Source: Nitrospira sp.
Lineage (GTDB): Bacteria > Nitrospirota > Nitrospiria > Nitrospirales > Nitrospiraceae
NCBI GenBank assembly: GCA_024998625.1
Contig: JACOEL010000024.1
Coordinates: forward strand, 1-64,000
DNA: 64,000 bases
Reading direction: 5' to 3'
Shown here: in pieces, positions 51,723-60,193 of the stretch
How positions within the stretch are numbered: position 1 is the stretch's first letter
How the letters are laid out: each line of letters opens with the position of its first letter
Program-made: the position numbers and the translations under genes
The notes under the pieces: model-generated
The model's database searches: none
Told to the model about the DNA's origin: nothing
The model's input: the letters and a program-made list of their open reading frames with translations, nothing else

Positions 51723-52496
51723 TCAGTACTGCGGGGACGGTCCATTCAAATGCCAGTCGTAGTCGAGAAACTCCACGGTGTAGTTGCCGGCCAGAAGGTC
51801 CTGCTTAAGCGACGGATCTTGCACATACTCCCCGACATACCCCAGGACTGATCCTGAACGAGCCTCGAAATCTTTGGCAAACCATTTGAAAATCATCGAC
51901 AACGAGGCCACTTTACTCGATCGGTCAAAACGATTGCGCAATGGGTCATTCACAAACTCCCTCGTGACCCGATTCAGCTGCTCATCGAGGTGCTGCCCCT
52001 CGAACGCCCACGATTGGAGTTTCGGGCAGGAGGCTGAAGCGCAGACGATAGCAAAATGTACGCGCGGTTCGTGAAACTGGGCGATAAGAATCTCCCGCTC
52101 CAGATTGTAGAGATTCACCGGCTGCCCACCAACAGAATACTCCCGCGCGATGAAGTATCGGTATCGGCCGAACAACGTGTCCGGAGAATACCCATCCAGA
52201 ATGCCCGTGACGGCAAAGGCATTGTACGCATTGATCCAGAACGCCAACCGGTCTCCAACCGACAAGCGACCCGGATCCGCTCGATTCAACAACGCGACAT
52301 AGGACGGAAGCCGCCCCTGGCGGCGAATGGCCGGGTAATCAACGACGCCATCACGGACATGCGTGCCCAGTAGTTCGTGCCATACCCGATGGGAAAGCTG
52401 CTCAGGCGGGAGCGGGTCTGAGGGGGTGAAAGCGGTCGGTACGGTCGAACAGCCTCCCAACACGATCATCAGCGCTCCGATCAGGAAGTTTCGCAT
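51723..52496 (-). CDS. DUF547 lipoprotein
   Basis: A 257-residue protein with a lipobox (VLGGC, Cys16) and a DUF547 domain. The domain shows RLAFWINAYNAFAVTGILDG, FHEPRVHFAIVCASASCPKL with the conserved Cys/His region, and LDEQLNRVTREFVNDPL. DUF547 has a fold like cysteine peptidases/transglutaminases, but the function is unknown. GTG at 52499 is an alternative start. It lies between the radical SAM gene and the ferritin-like gene on the same strand. Confidence 0.85.
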   Translation of the reverse strand: MRNFLIGALMIVLGGCSTVPTAFTPSDPLPPEQLSHRVWHELLGTHVRDGVVDYPAIRRQGRLPSYVALLNRADPGRLSVGDRLAFWINAYNAFAVTGILDGYSPDTLFGRYRYFIAREYSVGGQPVNLYNLEREILIAQFHEPRVHFAIVCASASCPKLQSWAFEGQHLDEQLNRVTREFVNDPLRNRFDRSSKVASLSMIFKWFAKDFEARSGSVLGYVGEYVQDPSLKQDLLAGNYTVEFLDYDWHLNGPSPQY

Positions 52497-52509
52497 CACA
52501 ATCTTGCTC

Positions 52510-53538
52510 CTATTGGAATCGCACCGGAGTCCGCCATGCTGTGACCGGATGTCTCAGGATCGTCCCAACCACGCGCCCATCGAGACGGTTGCAGGAAGAG
52601 CAATCGGAACAGACTTGAATCTGGGTCCGGTCGAAGCGACCGAGGATCTCCCGGTAGGGCACCTCGCGCAGGTTCCCCACCCCCGGCATCGCCAAGCAGG
52701 CTGAGACCTGTCCGGACGCATCGATGGCAATGCTATACCGGCCGGCGTCACAGGGCTCGAGCCGTTCTCCCCGCAACCAGACGGCGCTGTCCTTGACGAA
52801 GTGTCGAAAATACCCGGGAGGAATCAGGTCCTCCTTCAGAAGCAACTCGAACAGCCCGGCGGCGGCTGAGCGGCCGTACATCAACCCGGTGTCCTCTTTG
52901 CCGTAGAGGCCCACGTTCCAGTGGTACGCTCCCACGACGGGAATAAAGCCCCGAGCCTTGGCGAATCGCACGACGTCGGGCACTTCTTCGCGATTGACCT
53001 CGCTCACGATACAGGTAAGGAACTTGGGGTAGGGATACTGTACCAGAAGACTAAGTCCAGCCAGGACCTGCGGTAACTGATCAGCCCCGCGAATCTGTCG
53101 GTAGCGAGCGCGATCGAGCGTGTCCAGGCTGACTGATAGAGGCAGGCGCAGTGAGGCAAACCGTGCGACGAGGTCGGTCGTGAGCCTGGTTCCATTCGTG
53201 ATCACGGTCACCTGCAACCCCAACAAGGAGAGGTCCGACAGAATGTCGACGAGGTCCGTGCGGAGGAGCGGCTCACCCCCCTGAACAAGCACGAACCTGA
53301 TGCCTTCGGTATAGAGCTGTCCAAAGATGCCCCGGATCTCCTCTCGCGTCAGTTCATATCGTCCCTGGTTCAGAGGAAGGTCGCAGTAGCCACAGGCGGA
53401 GTTGCAACGCAGGGTCACCTGAAACGTGGCAAGGACCGGCCGCCCCCGTAAAAGATTGGCCATGGGCCGGGCATGGGCTGAAATCATCGCAAAAGCGCGC
53501 TTCGCAGTCACCGTGAATCGCCTGCTCTGAGTGAGCAT
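52510..53538 (-). CDS. radical SAM/SPASM protein
   Basis: A 342-residue radical SAM enzyme. The cluster motif is CNSACGYC (Cys45, Cys49, Cys52), followed by VLVQGGEPLLRTDLVDILSD and TVITNGTRLTTDLV. The C-terminal third is a SPASM-like domain with Cys residues in EPCDAGRYSIAIDASGQVSA, CLAMPGVGNL and VCSDCSSCNRL. It resembles enzymes that modify peptides or add carbon or sulfur, but no peptide precursor gene was found next to it. Position suggests a step in the pathway with DUF547, ferritin-like and glycosyltransferase proteins. ATG 53538 is the best start. Confidence 0.88.
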   Translation of the reverse strand: MLTQSRRFTVTAKRAFAMISAHARPMANLLRGRPVLATFQVTLRCNSACGYCDLPLNQGRYELTREEIRGIFGQLYTEGIRFVLVQGGEPLLRTDLVDILSDLSLLGLQVTVITNGTRLTTDLVARFASLRLPLSVSLDTLDRARYRQIRGADQLPQVLAGLSLLVQYPYPKFLTCIVSEVNREEVPDVVRFAKARGFIPVVGAYHWNVGLYGKEDTGLMYGRSAAAGLFELLLKEDLIPPGYFRHFVKDSAVWLRGERLEPCDAGRYSIAIDASGQVSACLAMPGVGNLREVPYREILGRFDRTQIQVCSDCSSCNRLDGRVVGTILRHPVTAWRTPVRFQ

Positions 53539-53711
53539 CTTTGAACACCTGTTGCCATTTTCCTCCTGCCCCGGCACCCTCGGTTCAGCACAATGCGACA
53601 CAATCGGCACGAATCCAGGCAATTCTGCACTCCACGCAGTGGGTTTCCAGGCATACGGTTTGCTGACTAACTCTCGACACTGCAGCCTGACTCATCCCAG
53701 GGAGGATTGCT

Positions 53712-54125
53712 ATGAACACCAAGCGCCAGCACTCGATGCTCACTATCGCCACGGCCACCCTCGCCACCGTCGCTTTTGTCGTGGCACCGGTGTCGGCAAA
53801 GGACAGGGAGCAGGCCGGCAAACATTCGAATCATACGACCACCACCTCGGCAGCCGCGGCCGCCTCACTGCTGGGATCAATCCCTGAGCAACCCACAGCG
53901 CCGAAACCTGGGCAACATGACTCCAAACCGGGAGTCGCCTGGAAGACCGTGGGCGGCACCCTCAAAGAAATTCACGGCGAGACGTACACAGTCGAAGACT
54001 TCGATGGCAGCCAAATGAAGGTGCATATCGGACAGGGAACCAAGCACCTCCGGGGCAACAAAAAAGTGGGCGACACCATTCGGGCTGAAATCACCCACGG
54101 TGGCTTCGCAAATTCAATTCAATAA
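53712..54125 (+). CDS. exported small protein, hypothetical
   Basis: A 137-residue protein with a signal peptide (about 1-29, ending VSAKD) and a Thr/Ala/Pro-rich linker. The C-terminal 60 residues form a small beta domain: WKTVGGTLKEIHGETYTVED, FDGSQMKVHIGQGTKHLRG and GDTIRAEITHGGFANSIQ, like small OB- or SH3-like periplasmic folds. GGAGG precedes the ATG. It diverges from the radical SAM operon and ends at a strong hairpin. Function unknown. Confidence 0.75.
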   Translation: MNTKRQHSMLTIATATLATVAFVVAPVSAKDREQAGKHSNHTTTTSAAAAASLLGSIPEQPTAPKPGQHDSKPGVAWKTVGGTLKEIHGETYTVEDFDGSQMKVHIGQGTKHLRGNKKVGDTIRAEITHGGFANSIQ

Positions 54126-54166
54126 CCCCCTGACTCTGCGAACCCACATCAGCCCGCCGGTGTCCT

Positions 54167-54199
54167 GGGGAGGCCGACCCTGCACAGGTCGGCCTCCCC
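54167..54199. terminator. strong bidirectional hairpin terminator
   Basis: GGGGAGGCCGACC (54167-54179) and GGTCGGCCTCCCC (54187-54199) pair perfectly, 13 base pairs with a 7-base loop. It lies between the end of the small exported gene and the end of the convergent DUF3047 gene. It probably stops both. Confidence 0.7.
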
Positions 54200-54232
54200 G
54201 CCTTTCTCAGTTCCGGCAGTTCGCCCTCCCCG

Positions 54233-54982
54233 TCACTTCAACGCCTTGACGAAGACGATGTCACCGTAATAGGCCACGGCCCGTTCCCTCGTGTTATCGG
54301 TATCGCTCATGATTGCGACGCCGCTGATCGCCGGCGGCTCTTCGCCGAAGGCCAGTCGATAATCTTCATACACATTGCGTTCTTCCTCGACCCACGTGCC
54401 GATGCGCTGCGGCCCGCTCTCCACCACGATCATCTTCGCAAAGTCGGTAAAGGCATTGTCCACCACCGTCCCGACCGGGCTCATACCGTCCCAGATGTAG
54501 TTCAGTGCACCGATCGGAATATCACCGAACAGCGCCCGACCGGCCTGGTACTTCAATTTCCGTCCGAAACTCACCTTCGCGGGTTCATAGGCAAACGTAA
54601 TATAGAGGCGCGCCGGATAGTCATCACCGTCTTTGCGGTTCACATTGCCCTTCTGCAGCAGATTTTCCACCTTCCACCGCCAGCGCACGATCGGATACTC
54701 ACGCGGATCAATCGCCACGGCCTTGGTCAGGCCCGAGGCGGACGCCTCACTCACAGCCTTCACCACGGAAACCGGTCCGTCCTTCACCAGCTCGTATGTC
54801 GTGTGCCGGTCGATCTTTTTAAACGTCAACGGTGTCCATCCCTCGGGTAACGTGACACCTTCAGTTGCGATCGAAAACCGTCCGACTTCCAGCTTCGCAG
54901 AGCCCTGCGCATGGGCGACGATCACCGTGCCCGACAAGCATATGAACAGGACAATCCCGAGCCGCATCACCTGTCCCCTCAT
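54233..54982 (-). CDS. DUF3047 exported protein
   Basis: A 249-residue protein with a signal peptide (about 1-25) and a DUF3047 domain: VGRFSIATEGVTLPEGWTPL, IVRWRWKVENLLQKGNV, RKDGDDYPARLYITFAYEP, LNYIWDGMSPVGTVVDNAF and RNVYEDYRLAFGEEPPAI. The family is predicted to be periplasmic and beta-rich with no known role. It overlaps the stop of the disulfide oxidoreductase gene by ATGA, so the two are translated together. Confidence 0.85.
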   Translation of the reverse strand: MRGQVMRLGIVLFICLSGTVIVAHAQGSAKLEVGRFSIATEGVTLPEGWTPLTFKKIDRHTTYELVKDGPVSVVKAVSEASASGLTKAVAIDPREYPIVRWRWKVENLLQKGNVNRKDGDDYPARLYITFAYEPAKVSFGRKLKYQAGRALFGDIPIGALNYIWDGMSPVGTVVDNAFTDFAKMIVVESGPQRIGTWVEEERNVYEDYRLAFGEEPPAISGVAIMSDTDNTRERAVAYYGDIVFVKALK

Positions 54983-56565
54983 CGCCTCAACCAGGCAAAG
55001 AGCCTCGTTAACAGCATCTTGGTCCGCGGGGTAAAGTGCGCCTTGCGCCAGAGGTTGACGACCTTCTTGTTGACTTCCGCCCGGGTGGGATAAGGATGGA
55101 TCGTGGCGGCGATCGTTTTCGCACCGGCGCCGGCCTTCATCAACACGGAGAACTCATTGATCATGTCGCCGGCATGCGTCGCTACAATCGTCGCCCCGAG
55201 GATCTTATCGGTCCCCTTCTGGATATGGACACGGGCAAACCCTTCCTCCTCACCATCGAGGATGGCTCGATCCACTTCATCGAGCTTGTAGGTATAGGTC
55301 TCCACCTCAAGGCCCTTCTTCTTGGCATCCGCCTCGTACAGGCCGACATGAGCGACTTCCGGCTCGGTAAACGTGCACCAGGGCATGATGAGCGAGTCCA
55401 TGCTGGCATAGCCCAGCCCCAAAGGATGCGGAAACAACGCATTTTGAATGACGATCTGCGCCATCGCATCGGCGGCATGGGTAAACTTGTAGCGGGAACA
55501 AATATCACCGGCGGCATAGATGCGTGAGTTCGTCGCCTGAAGACGGTCGTTCACTTTCACTCCGGTCTTGTCGTACTCAACCCCGACCACATCCAACCCC
55601 AGACCATGAACATTCGGCGTACGCCCCACGCCGACCAGAATTTCGTCCACGGTGACGTCGTATTGTTGTCCGTGTGAATTGACGGCCAGCTTCTTGCCAA
55701 CAGCGGTCTTGGTGATGGACAGATCCTTCCCACAACAGAGGAGCGTGACTCCATCGCGGACCATGGACTGATGAACGATGTCCGCCGCATCCCGATCTTC
55801 ATTCGGCATGATGCCATGCATCGCCTCGATGAGATAGACTTGGCTGCCGAAGCGAGCAAACGCCTGCGCCAGCTCGCACCCGATCGGTCCTGCGCCGATC
55901 ACACCAATACGGGCCGGCAGCTCCGTCAGCGAGAAGACGGTTTCGTTCGTGAGATACCCTGCCTCTTCCAACCCTGGAGTGGCGGGAGCGGAAGCCCTTG
56001 CTCCCGTACAAATCGCAGCCTTGACGAAGGACAACGTCCGATTTCCAGCCGGCCCTTCTACCTGCACCGTATCCTGTCCGGAAAACCTGGCCTGACCGAT
56101 ATAGACATCGACACCCAGCGACTTGTAACGGTGGGCGGAGTCGGTATGGCTGATCCTGGCCCGCAACTTTCTCATTCTGGCCATCGCCGCCCCAAAGTCA
56201 TATTTCACCCCCGGCGGGATCTGCAGGCCGAACTTCGACGCATCGCGCAATTCGGCCCAAGCATTGGCCGCACGAATCAGCGCCTTGGAGGGCACGCACC
56301 CAACGTTCAGACAATCGCCTCCCATCAAATGGCGTTCGACCAGCGCGACCTTTGCGCCCAGTCCAGCCGCGATGACTGCCGTGACCAACCCCGCCGTACC
56401 GGCTCCGATGACGACGATGTTATAGCGGCCGTTGGGGTCGGGATTCACCCAATTGGACGGATGCACGTTTTCAACCAACTTCTGGTTATGTTCGTCGTTG
56501 GGCAGAACCAGACTCTCGACATCGGTATTCATTGAATACAGGCTCTCCCCGTGGTGAGTAGGCAT
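54979..56565 (-). CDS. mercuric-reductase-like FAD disulfide oxidoreductase
   Basis: A 528-residue class I flavin disulfide oxidoreductase. It shows YNIVVIGAGTAGLVTAVIA (FAD), the redox-active CLNVGCVPSK (Cys85, Cys90), IGVIGAGPIGCELAQAFARF (NAD(P)H), YAAGDICSRYKFTHAADAMA and the dimer-domain HPYPTRAEVNKKV with its catalytic His. The mercury-binding N-terminal domain and C-terminal Cys pair of true MerA are absent, so mercury reduction is unlikely. Its neighbour upstream is a TVP38-like membrane protein, a pair found together or fused in many genomes; a role in redox control at the membrane is inferred. Confidence 0.9.
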   Translation of the reverse strand: MPTHHGESLYSMNTDVESLVLPNDEHNQKLVENVHPSNWVNPDPNGRYNIVVIGAGTAGLVTAVIAAGLGAKVALVERHLMGGDCLNVGCVPSKALIRAANAWAELRDASKFGLQIPPGVKYDFGAAMARMRKLRARISHTDSAHRYKSLGVDVYIGQARFSGQDTVQVEGPAGNRTLSFVKAAICTGARASAPATPGLEEAGYLTNETVFSLTELPARIGVIGAGPIGCELAQAFARFGSQVYLIEAMHGIMPNEDRDAADIVHQSMVRDGVTLLCCGKDLSITKTAVGKKLAVNSHGQQYDVTVDEILVGVGRTPNVHGLGLDVVGVEYDKTGVKVNDRLQATNSRIYAAGDICSRYKFTHAADAMAQIVIQNALFPHPLGLGYASMDSLIMPWCTFTEPEVAHVGLYEADAKKKGLEVETYTYKLDEVDRAILDGEEEGFARVHIQKGTDKILGATIVATHAGDMINEFSVLMKAGAGAKTIAATIHPYPTRAEVNKKVVNLWRKAHFTPRTKMLLTRLFAWLRR

Positions 56566-56620
56566 GGGCGTCGCCTTTCCATCTGTAGGCTTCGATCTCT
56601 GTCAGGAACCCTCGGTCTGT

Positions 56621-57358
56621 TCAGGCCGGCTTACCGGCGAATTTCTTATAGAGGATAGGCACCAACGCCAGGAGTCCCAACAGCGTAAACGCCATCAACA
56701 CATTGGGCGAGGCGATTTCCTTGAGCGAATTGATCGTACCGAGTTGGCGGCCTGCATAGGCAAAGACGAAACTACCGGGAATGATGCCCAGAGAGGTCGC
56801 CGCCATGTAAGTCCCGACGCTGACCCTGGTTAGTCCCGATACCATATTGACCAGAAAAAACGGGAACAACGGAATCAGACGCAGGGTTATGAGATAACTG
56901 AACGCGTTCTTGGCAAACCCCTCTTGAATAGGACCCAAGCGATTGCCGAATTTCTGTTCAACCCAGTCTCTCAGAAGATACCGTGCGACCAGAAACGCCA
57001 GGGTCGCTCCCACGGTGGCGCCAACATTCACATACAACGTCCCCAGCACACTACCGAAGAGAAACCCGCCCGCCAGGGTCATGATCGCCCCGCCTGGCAA
57101 CGAGAGCCCGACGACCGTACAATAGGCGACGATAAAAATGACCACCGCCATTGCATAGTTAGCTTCCGTGAACGCGAGCAGATGATCCCGGTTGGATTTG
57201 AGTCCATCGAGCGACAAGTAGTGGCCAAGATCGAAATAGAAGAATGCGGCGATTCCGAGGCCGACTGAAAGCCCCAACAATAATTTGCTGAGGCCGGCAT
57301 TTTTCGGCGCTGTGGACGATTCTACAGAAGTGGTCATTGCGCTCTGAATCGGTATCAT
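56621..57358 (-). CDS. TVP38/TMEM64-family (VTT-domain) membrane protein
   Basis: A 245-residue inner-membrane protein with about six helices and a VTT (DedA/SNARE-associated) domain: VVGLSLPGGAIMTLAGGFLF, GTLYVNVGATVGATLAFLVA, ITLRLIPLFPFFLVNMVSGL and IIPGSFVFAYAGRQLG. Such proteins help move or flip lipids or polyprenyl carriers. GAGGAG lies 5 bases before ATG 57358. It is the first gene of an operon with the disulfide oxidoreductase and DUF3047 genes. Confidence 0.88.
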   Translation of the reverse strand: MIPIQSAMTTSVESSTAPKNAGLSKLLLGLSVGLGIAAFFYFDLGHYLSLDGLKSNRDHLLAFTEANYAMAVVIFIVAYCTVVGLSLPGGAIMTLAGGFLFGSVLGTLYVNVGATVGATLAFLVARYLLRDWVEQKFGNRLGPIQEGFAKNAFSYLITLRLIPLFPFFLVNMVSGLTRVSVGTYMAATSLGIIPGSFVFAYAGRQLGTINSLKEIASPNVLMAFTLLGLLALVPILYKKFAGKPA

Positions 57359-57603
57359 GGTGTCTCCTCGCTCATGTGTCAATCGTTCGCTCACCTGAAC
57401 GGACAGTACACCCCGTTCAGTCGAAAGAATGTGGCCGACCTTACAAAGAGACTTGCCTGCTTGTCACCACACAGAGCTGTATACGGATGGCCCGGTAAAA
57501 TAGATTGCCGACGCCTCACCGTTCTCATCGACGGCCGGTGCCCCTCAAGGACCCGTCTTGTCCCTCCGAAAGAACTCTTGAAGACAGGGTACCAGTGGAG
57601 GTA

Positions 57604-57810
57604 ATGTCTCAGATGCATGCGCTGGTTGAACTCTTGGACTCGGCTATGCTGACAACACATTCGGTCTCACAGCAGTCCCAGAACTCGCACCCCGTCTATG
57701 AGACGACTTCACATGTGTGGATGCGCCCCTGCCCTCACTGCTCTTCGCGTCTGAGAAAAAAATCACCTGAGGAATCATGGCGTTGCGGATGCGGCTGGCA
57801 CGCGGAGTGA
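57604..57810 (+). CDS. small zinc-ribbon protein
   Basis: A 68-residue protein. The N-terminal half is polar and helical (MSQMHALVELLDSAMLTTHS), and the C-terminus has CPHCSSRLRKKSPEESWRCG and CGWH, giving a CxxC...CxC/H zinc ribbon. GGAGG lies close before ATG 57604; ATG 57613 would have a longer spacing. A nucleic-acid or protein contact role is likely. Function unknown. Confidence 0.6.
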   Translation: MSQMHALVELLDSAMLTTHSVSQQSQNSHPVYETTSHVWMRPCPHCSSRLRKKSPEESWRCGCGWHAE

Positions 57811-57846
57811 AGTGGTACAATTAGATCATTGTAAGGGGGTGACGTC

Positions 57847-57996
57847 ATGGGACCGCTCTCGGTACACGATATGAAAAGTGGATTTTTCCTCTTCGCAAGC
57901 TTCCTTCTCCTGGCGACGATCTGCGCCATCGCGGCCCTGGGCACGTTGATGCGTCCGCAGCGCTGGTCTGAACGAGAGACCAGACTGCACGTCTGA
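57847..57996 (+). CDS. small membrane protein (49 aa)
   Basis: A 49-residue protein with one membrane helix (GFFLFASFLLLATICAIAAL) after a short N-terminal tail and a basic polar end (MRPQRWSERETRLHV). A GGGGG site lies 7 bases upstream of ATG 57847. The frame continues open after its TGA for another 50 codons. Function unknown. Confidence 0.55.
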   Translation: MGPLSVHDMKSGFFLFASFLLLATICAIAALGTLMRPQRWSERETRLHV

Positions 57997-57999
57997 TCC

Positions 58000-58149
58000 T
58001 TGCCAAGGGAACCAACGGCCGAGCTATCGGCCGGCCGGGGGTTTATCTGCGCCGTCCGGTCACTCGAATCCCTCTCTCCCGACATCCGCCTCTTCACGCT
58101 CAATCCGCAGACCGAACTCTCAGTCAAACAGAGCATCGTCATTCCCTAG
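58000..58149 (+). CDS. possible small ORF or remnant in frame with upstream gene
   Basis: One codon after the stop of the 49-aa membrane protein, TTG at 58000 opens a 49-codon frame in phase with it. It has GC-rich third positions like real genes here (AELSAGRGFICAVRSLESLS, PDIRLFTLNPQTELSVKQ). No ribosome site is seen. It could be a small gene, a readthrough tail, or the remnant of a longer protein cut by the TGA at 57994. Nothing in the sequence proves expression. Confidence 0.3.
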   Translation: MPREPTAELSAGRGFICAVRSLESLSPDIRLFTLNPQTELSVKQSIVIP

Positions 58150-58243
58150 CGAACAGAACAGGGCCATCCCGCTCCATGCATCGAGAATATCGGCCTTGTA
58201 AGATACTGGCTTCTTGTCCTACTCTGTCTCCAGGAGGCTGGGC

Positions 58244-58888
58244 ATGGATCAGAATGACCGTTTGATCAAGACCAAGGAAAACTGGGCCAAGGCCCGGCGC
58301 GGCGGGGAAGAACGCGAGGTGTTCTACGAGGGAGACGATCGGCTCCCCCCAGGCCAGCACCTCGTGGAAACCTGGCCGGTGCTCGACCTGGGCCAAAAGC
58401 CGGACATTCCCCTGTCAGAATGGACGTTGACTATCGGAGGTGCGGTGACTACGCCTGCCACCTGGACCTGGGCAGACTTCCTTGCGCAACCGCAACACAA
58501 AGACGTGTCGGACTTCCATTGTGTCACGTCCTGGAGTCGTTTTGACAATGAGTGGGAAGGGGTCAGTTTCAAACAACTGATGGCCGTCGTCCAGCCGCTC
58601 CCGTCGGCCAAATTCGTCCTGTTCAAATCCTACGACGACTACACCACCAACTTACCGCTCGACGCCTGCCGAACCGATGACGTGCTTCTCACGTACAAGT
58701 GGAACGGCCAGCCGCTTACGAAAGAACACGGCGGCCCGGTTCGCATGATCATCCCGAAACGGTATGCCTGGAAAGGCGCCAAATGGATCAAGGAAATCAC
58801 CTTCTCCGATCACGACGAGAAGGGGTTCTGGGAAGTGCGGGGCTATTCGAACAGCGCCCTCCCCTGGCAGAATGACCGGTACGGATGA
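58244..58888 (+). CDS. cytoplasmic sulfite-oxidase-fold molybdoprotein
   Basis: A 214-residue molybdopterin oxidoreductase of the YedY/sulfite oxidase fold. The molybdenum-binding Cys is in DVSDFHCVTSWSRFDNEW (Cys93), and the pterin site includes VRMIIPKRYAWKGAKWIKEI. Unlike MsrP/YedY it has no Tat signal peptide, so it stays in the cytoplasm. AGGAGG lies 6 bases before ATG 58244. It overlaps the dipeptide epimerase gene (ATGA). Substrate unknown; sulfite or sulfoxides are possible. Confidence 0.88.
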   Translation: MDQNDRLIKTKENWAKARRGGEEREVFYEGDDRLPPGQHLVETWPVLDLGQKPDIPLSEWTLTIGGAVTTPATWTWADFLAQPQHKDVSDFHCVTSWSRFDNEWEGVSFKQLMAVVQPLPSAKFVLFKSYDDYTTNLPLDACRTDDVLLTYKWNGQPLTKEHGGPVRMIIPKRYAWKGAKWIKEITFSDHDEKGFWEVRGYSNSALPWQNDRYG

Positions 58889-60006
58889 GCGAACACAACT
58901 CTCCGGCAAACTCACACATCATACAGCGCGTTGAAATCTGGCCGGCCGATATTCCGATCACGGACCCGTTCGTCGTCGCCACGGGCGCACGGGTGACGGC
59001 GCAAAACCTGTTCATGCGAGTGACCTTACGGGACGGAACTCAGGGCGTGGGAGAAGCCGCGCCCTTCCCCGAGGTCGGAGGTGAAGAACGGGCAACCTGC
59101 TTCACTGCAGCCACGGAACTGGCGCAGACCATGATCGGCCAGTCGGTCGGGCACTATGAGTCCCTGGCAAGCCAGCTCAACGAACAGGCCCCACGCCACC
59201 CTGCCGCTCGTTGCGGCCTGGAAACCGCAATGCTCGACGCCTATTGTCGATCGCAGCGCATCCCGCTCTGGCAACTGTGGGGAGCCGTGGACGTCCGCGA
59301 GCGGGAAACCGACATCACCATCCCGATCTGCAGTCCGGAAAAAACGCTGGAACTCGCGCGTGGCTGGTACGCCCGGGGATTCCGCCTCTTCAAGATGAAA
59401 GTCGGAACGGATGTCGATCAGGACATTCGCCGATTACAGGCCGTGCACAACGCACTCCCCGAGATCGCCTTTATCGGCGATGGAAATCAGGGTTTCTCCC
59501 GAGAAGACTGCCTCCGATTCGTCAGCGGAGTGAAGCAGTTCGGCGGGCGGCTGGTCTTGCTCGAGCAACCGGTCGTGCGCGATGATCTCGAAGGACTACA
59601 GGCGATTCGGCACCTGACGGGCATTCCCGTGGCGGCTGATGAGTCGGTCCGGTCACTGGACGACGCGCGCGAGGTTGTCCGGATGCAAGCCACCGACTAT
59701 ATCAACATCAAGATCATGAAAACCGGCGTGATAGACGCATGGCGAATCGCCGCTTTCACCCGCTCCGCGGGCCTGCGTCTCATGGTCGGCGGCATGCTGG
59801 AAACCCGTATCGCCATGGGCTGCTCGTTCAGCCTCGTGCTGGGCCTCGGCGGCTTCGATGTGCTGGATCTGGACACACCGCTCCTCCTCTCAACCGACCC
59901 GGTCATCGGGGGCTATCGATATAGCGGCCCGCACCTCCAGCCCTGGTATGAGGCCGGACTCGATATGCAAATACCTTGTCCCGCAGACTGCACCAGCATT
60001 CAATAG
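58885..60006 (+). CDS. L-Ala-D/L-Glu (dipeptide) epimerase-like enzyme
   Basis: A 373-residue enolase-superfamily enzyme. The catalytic KxK is in LFKMKVGTD (Lys170, Lys172), the metal ligands are Asp199 (IGDGNQ), Glu227 (LLEQPV) and Asp252 (AADESV), and the second-face Lys is Lys276 in YINIKIMKTG. This matches dipeptide epimerases that act on L-Ala-L/D-Glu from cell-wall turnover; other substrates are possible. It is coupled to the molybdoprotein gene by an ATGA overlap, a surprising pair. Confidence 0.88.
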   Translation: MSEHNSPANSHIIQRVEIWPADIPITDPFVVATGARVTAQNLFMRVTLRDGTQGVGEAAPFPEVGGEERATCFTAATELAQTMIGQSVGHYESLASQLNEQAPRHPAARCGLETAMLDAYCRSQRIPLWQLWGAVDVRERETDITIPICSPEKTLELARGWYARGFRLFKMKVGTDVDQDIRRLQAVHNALPEIAFIGDGNQGFSREDCLRFVSGVKQFGGRLVLLEQPVVRDDLEGLQAIRHLTGIPVAADESVRSLDDAREVVRMQATDYINIKIMKTGVIDAWRIAAFTRSAGLRLMVGGMLETRIAMGCSFSLVLGLGGFDVLDLDTPLLLSTDPVIGGYRYSGPHLQPWYEAGLDMQIPCPADCTSIQ

Positions 60007-60193
60007 CCCGGGTTCCAACCTTCTCACGCAAGGTCGCTACTCTCTGGCTCCCCCGACAATGCACTGCAGGTTTCCCGAAATATTTTGCCGTTTTCCCACT
60101 TTTCTGAAAAATTATCCTCAGGCACAGCGGCTCCGCACAGGCGGATCACCGATCCCAACGACTGGCACCGTACGTACCCGGGAGGAAGGTCCC

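Noticed and set aside
54979-56565. True mercuric reductase
   Set aside because: The mercury-binding N-terminal domain and the C-terminal Cys pair are missing, and no mer genes are nearby.
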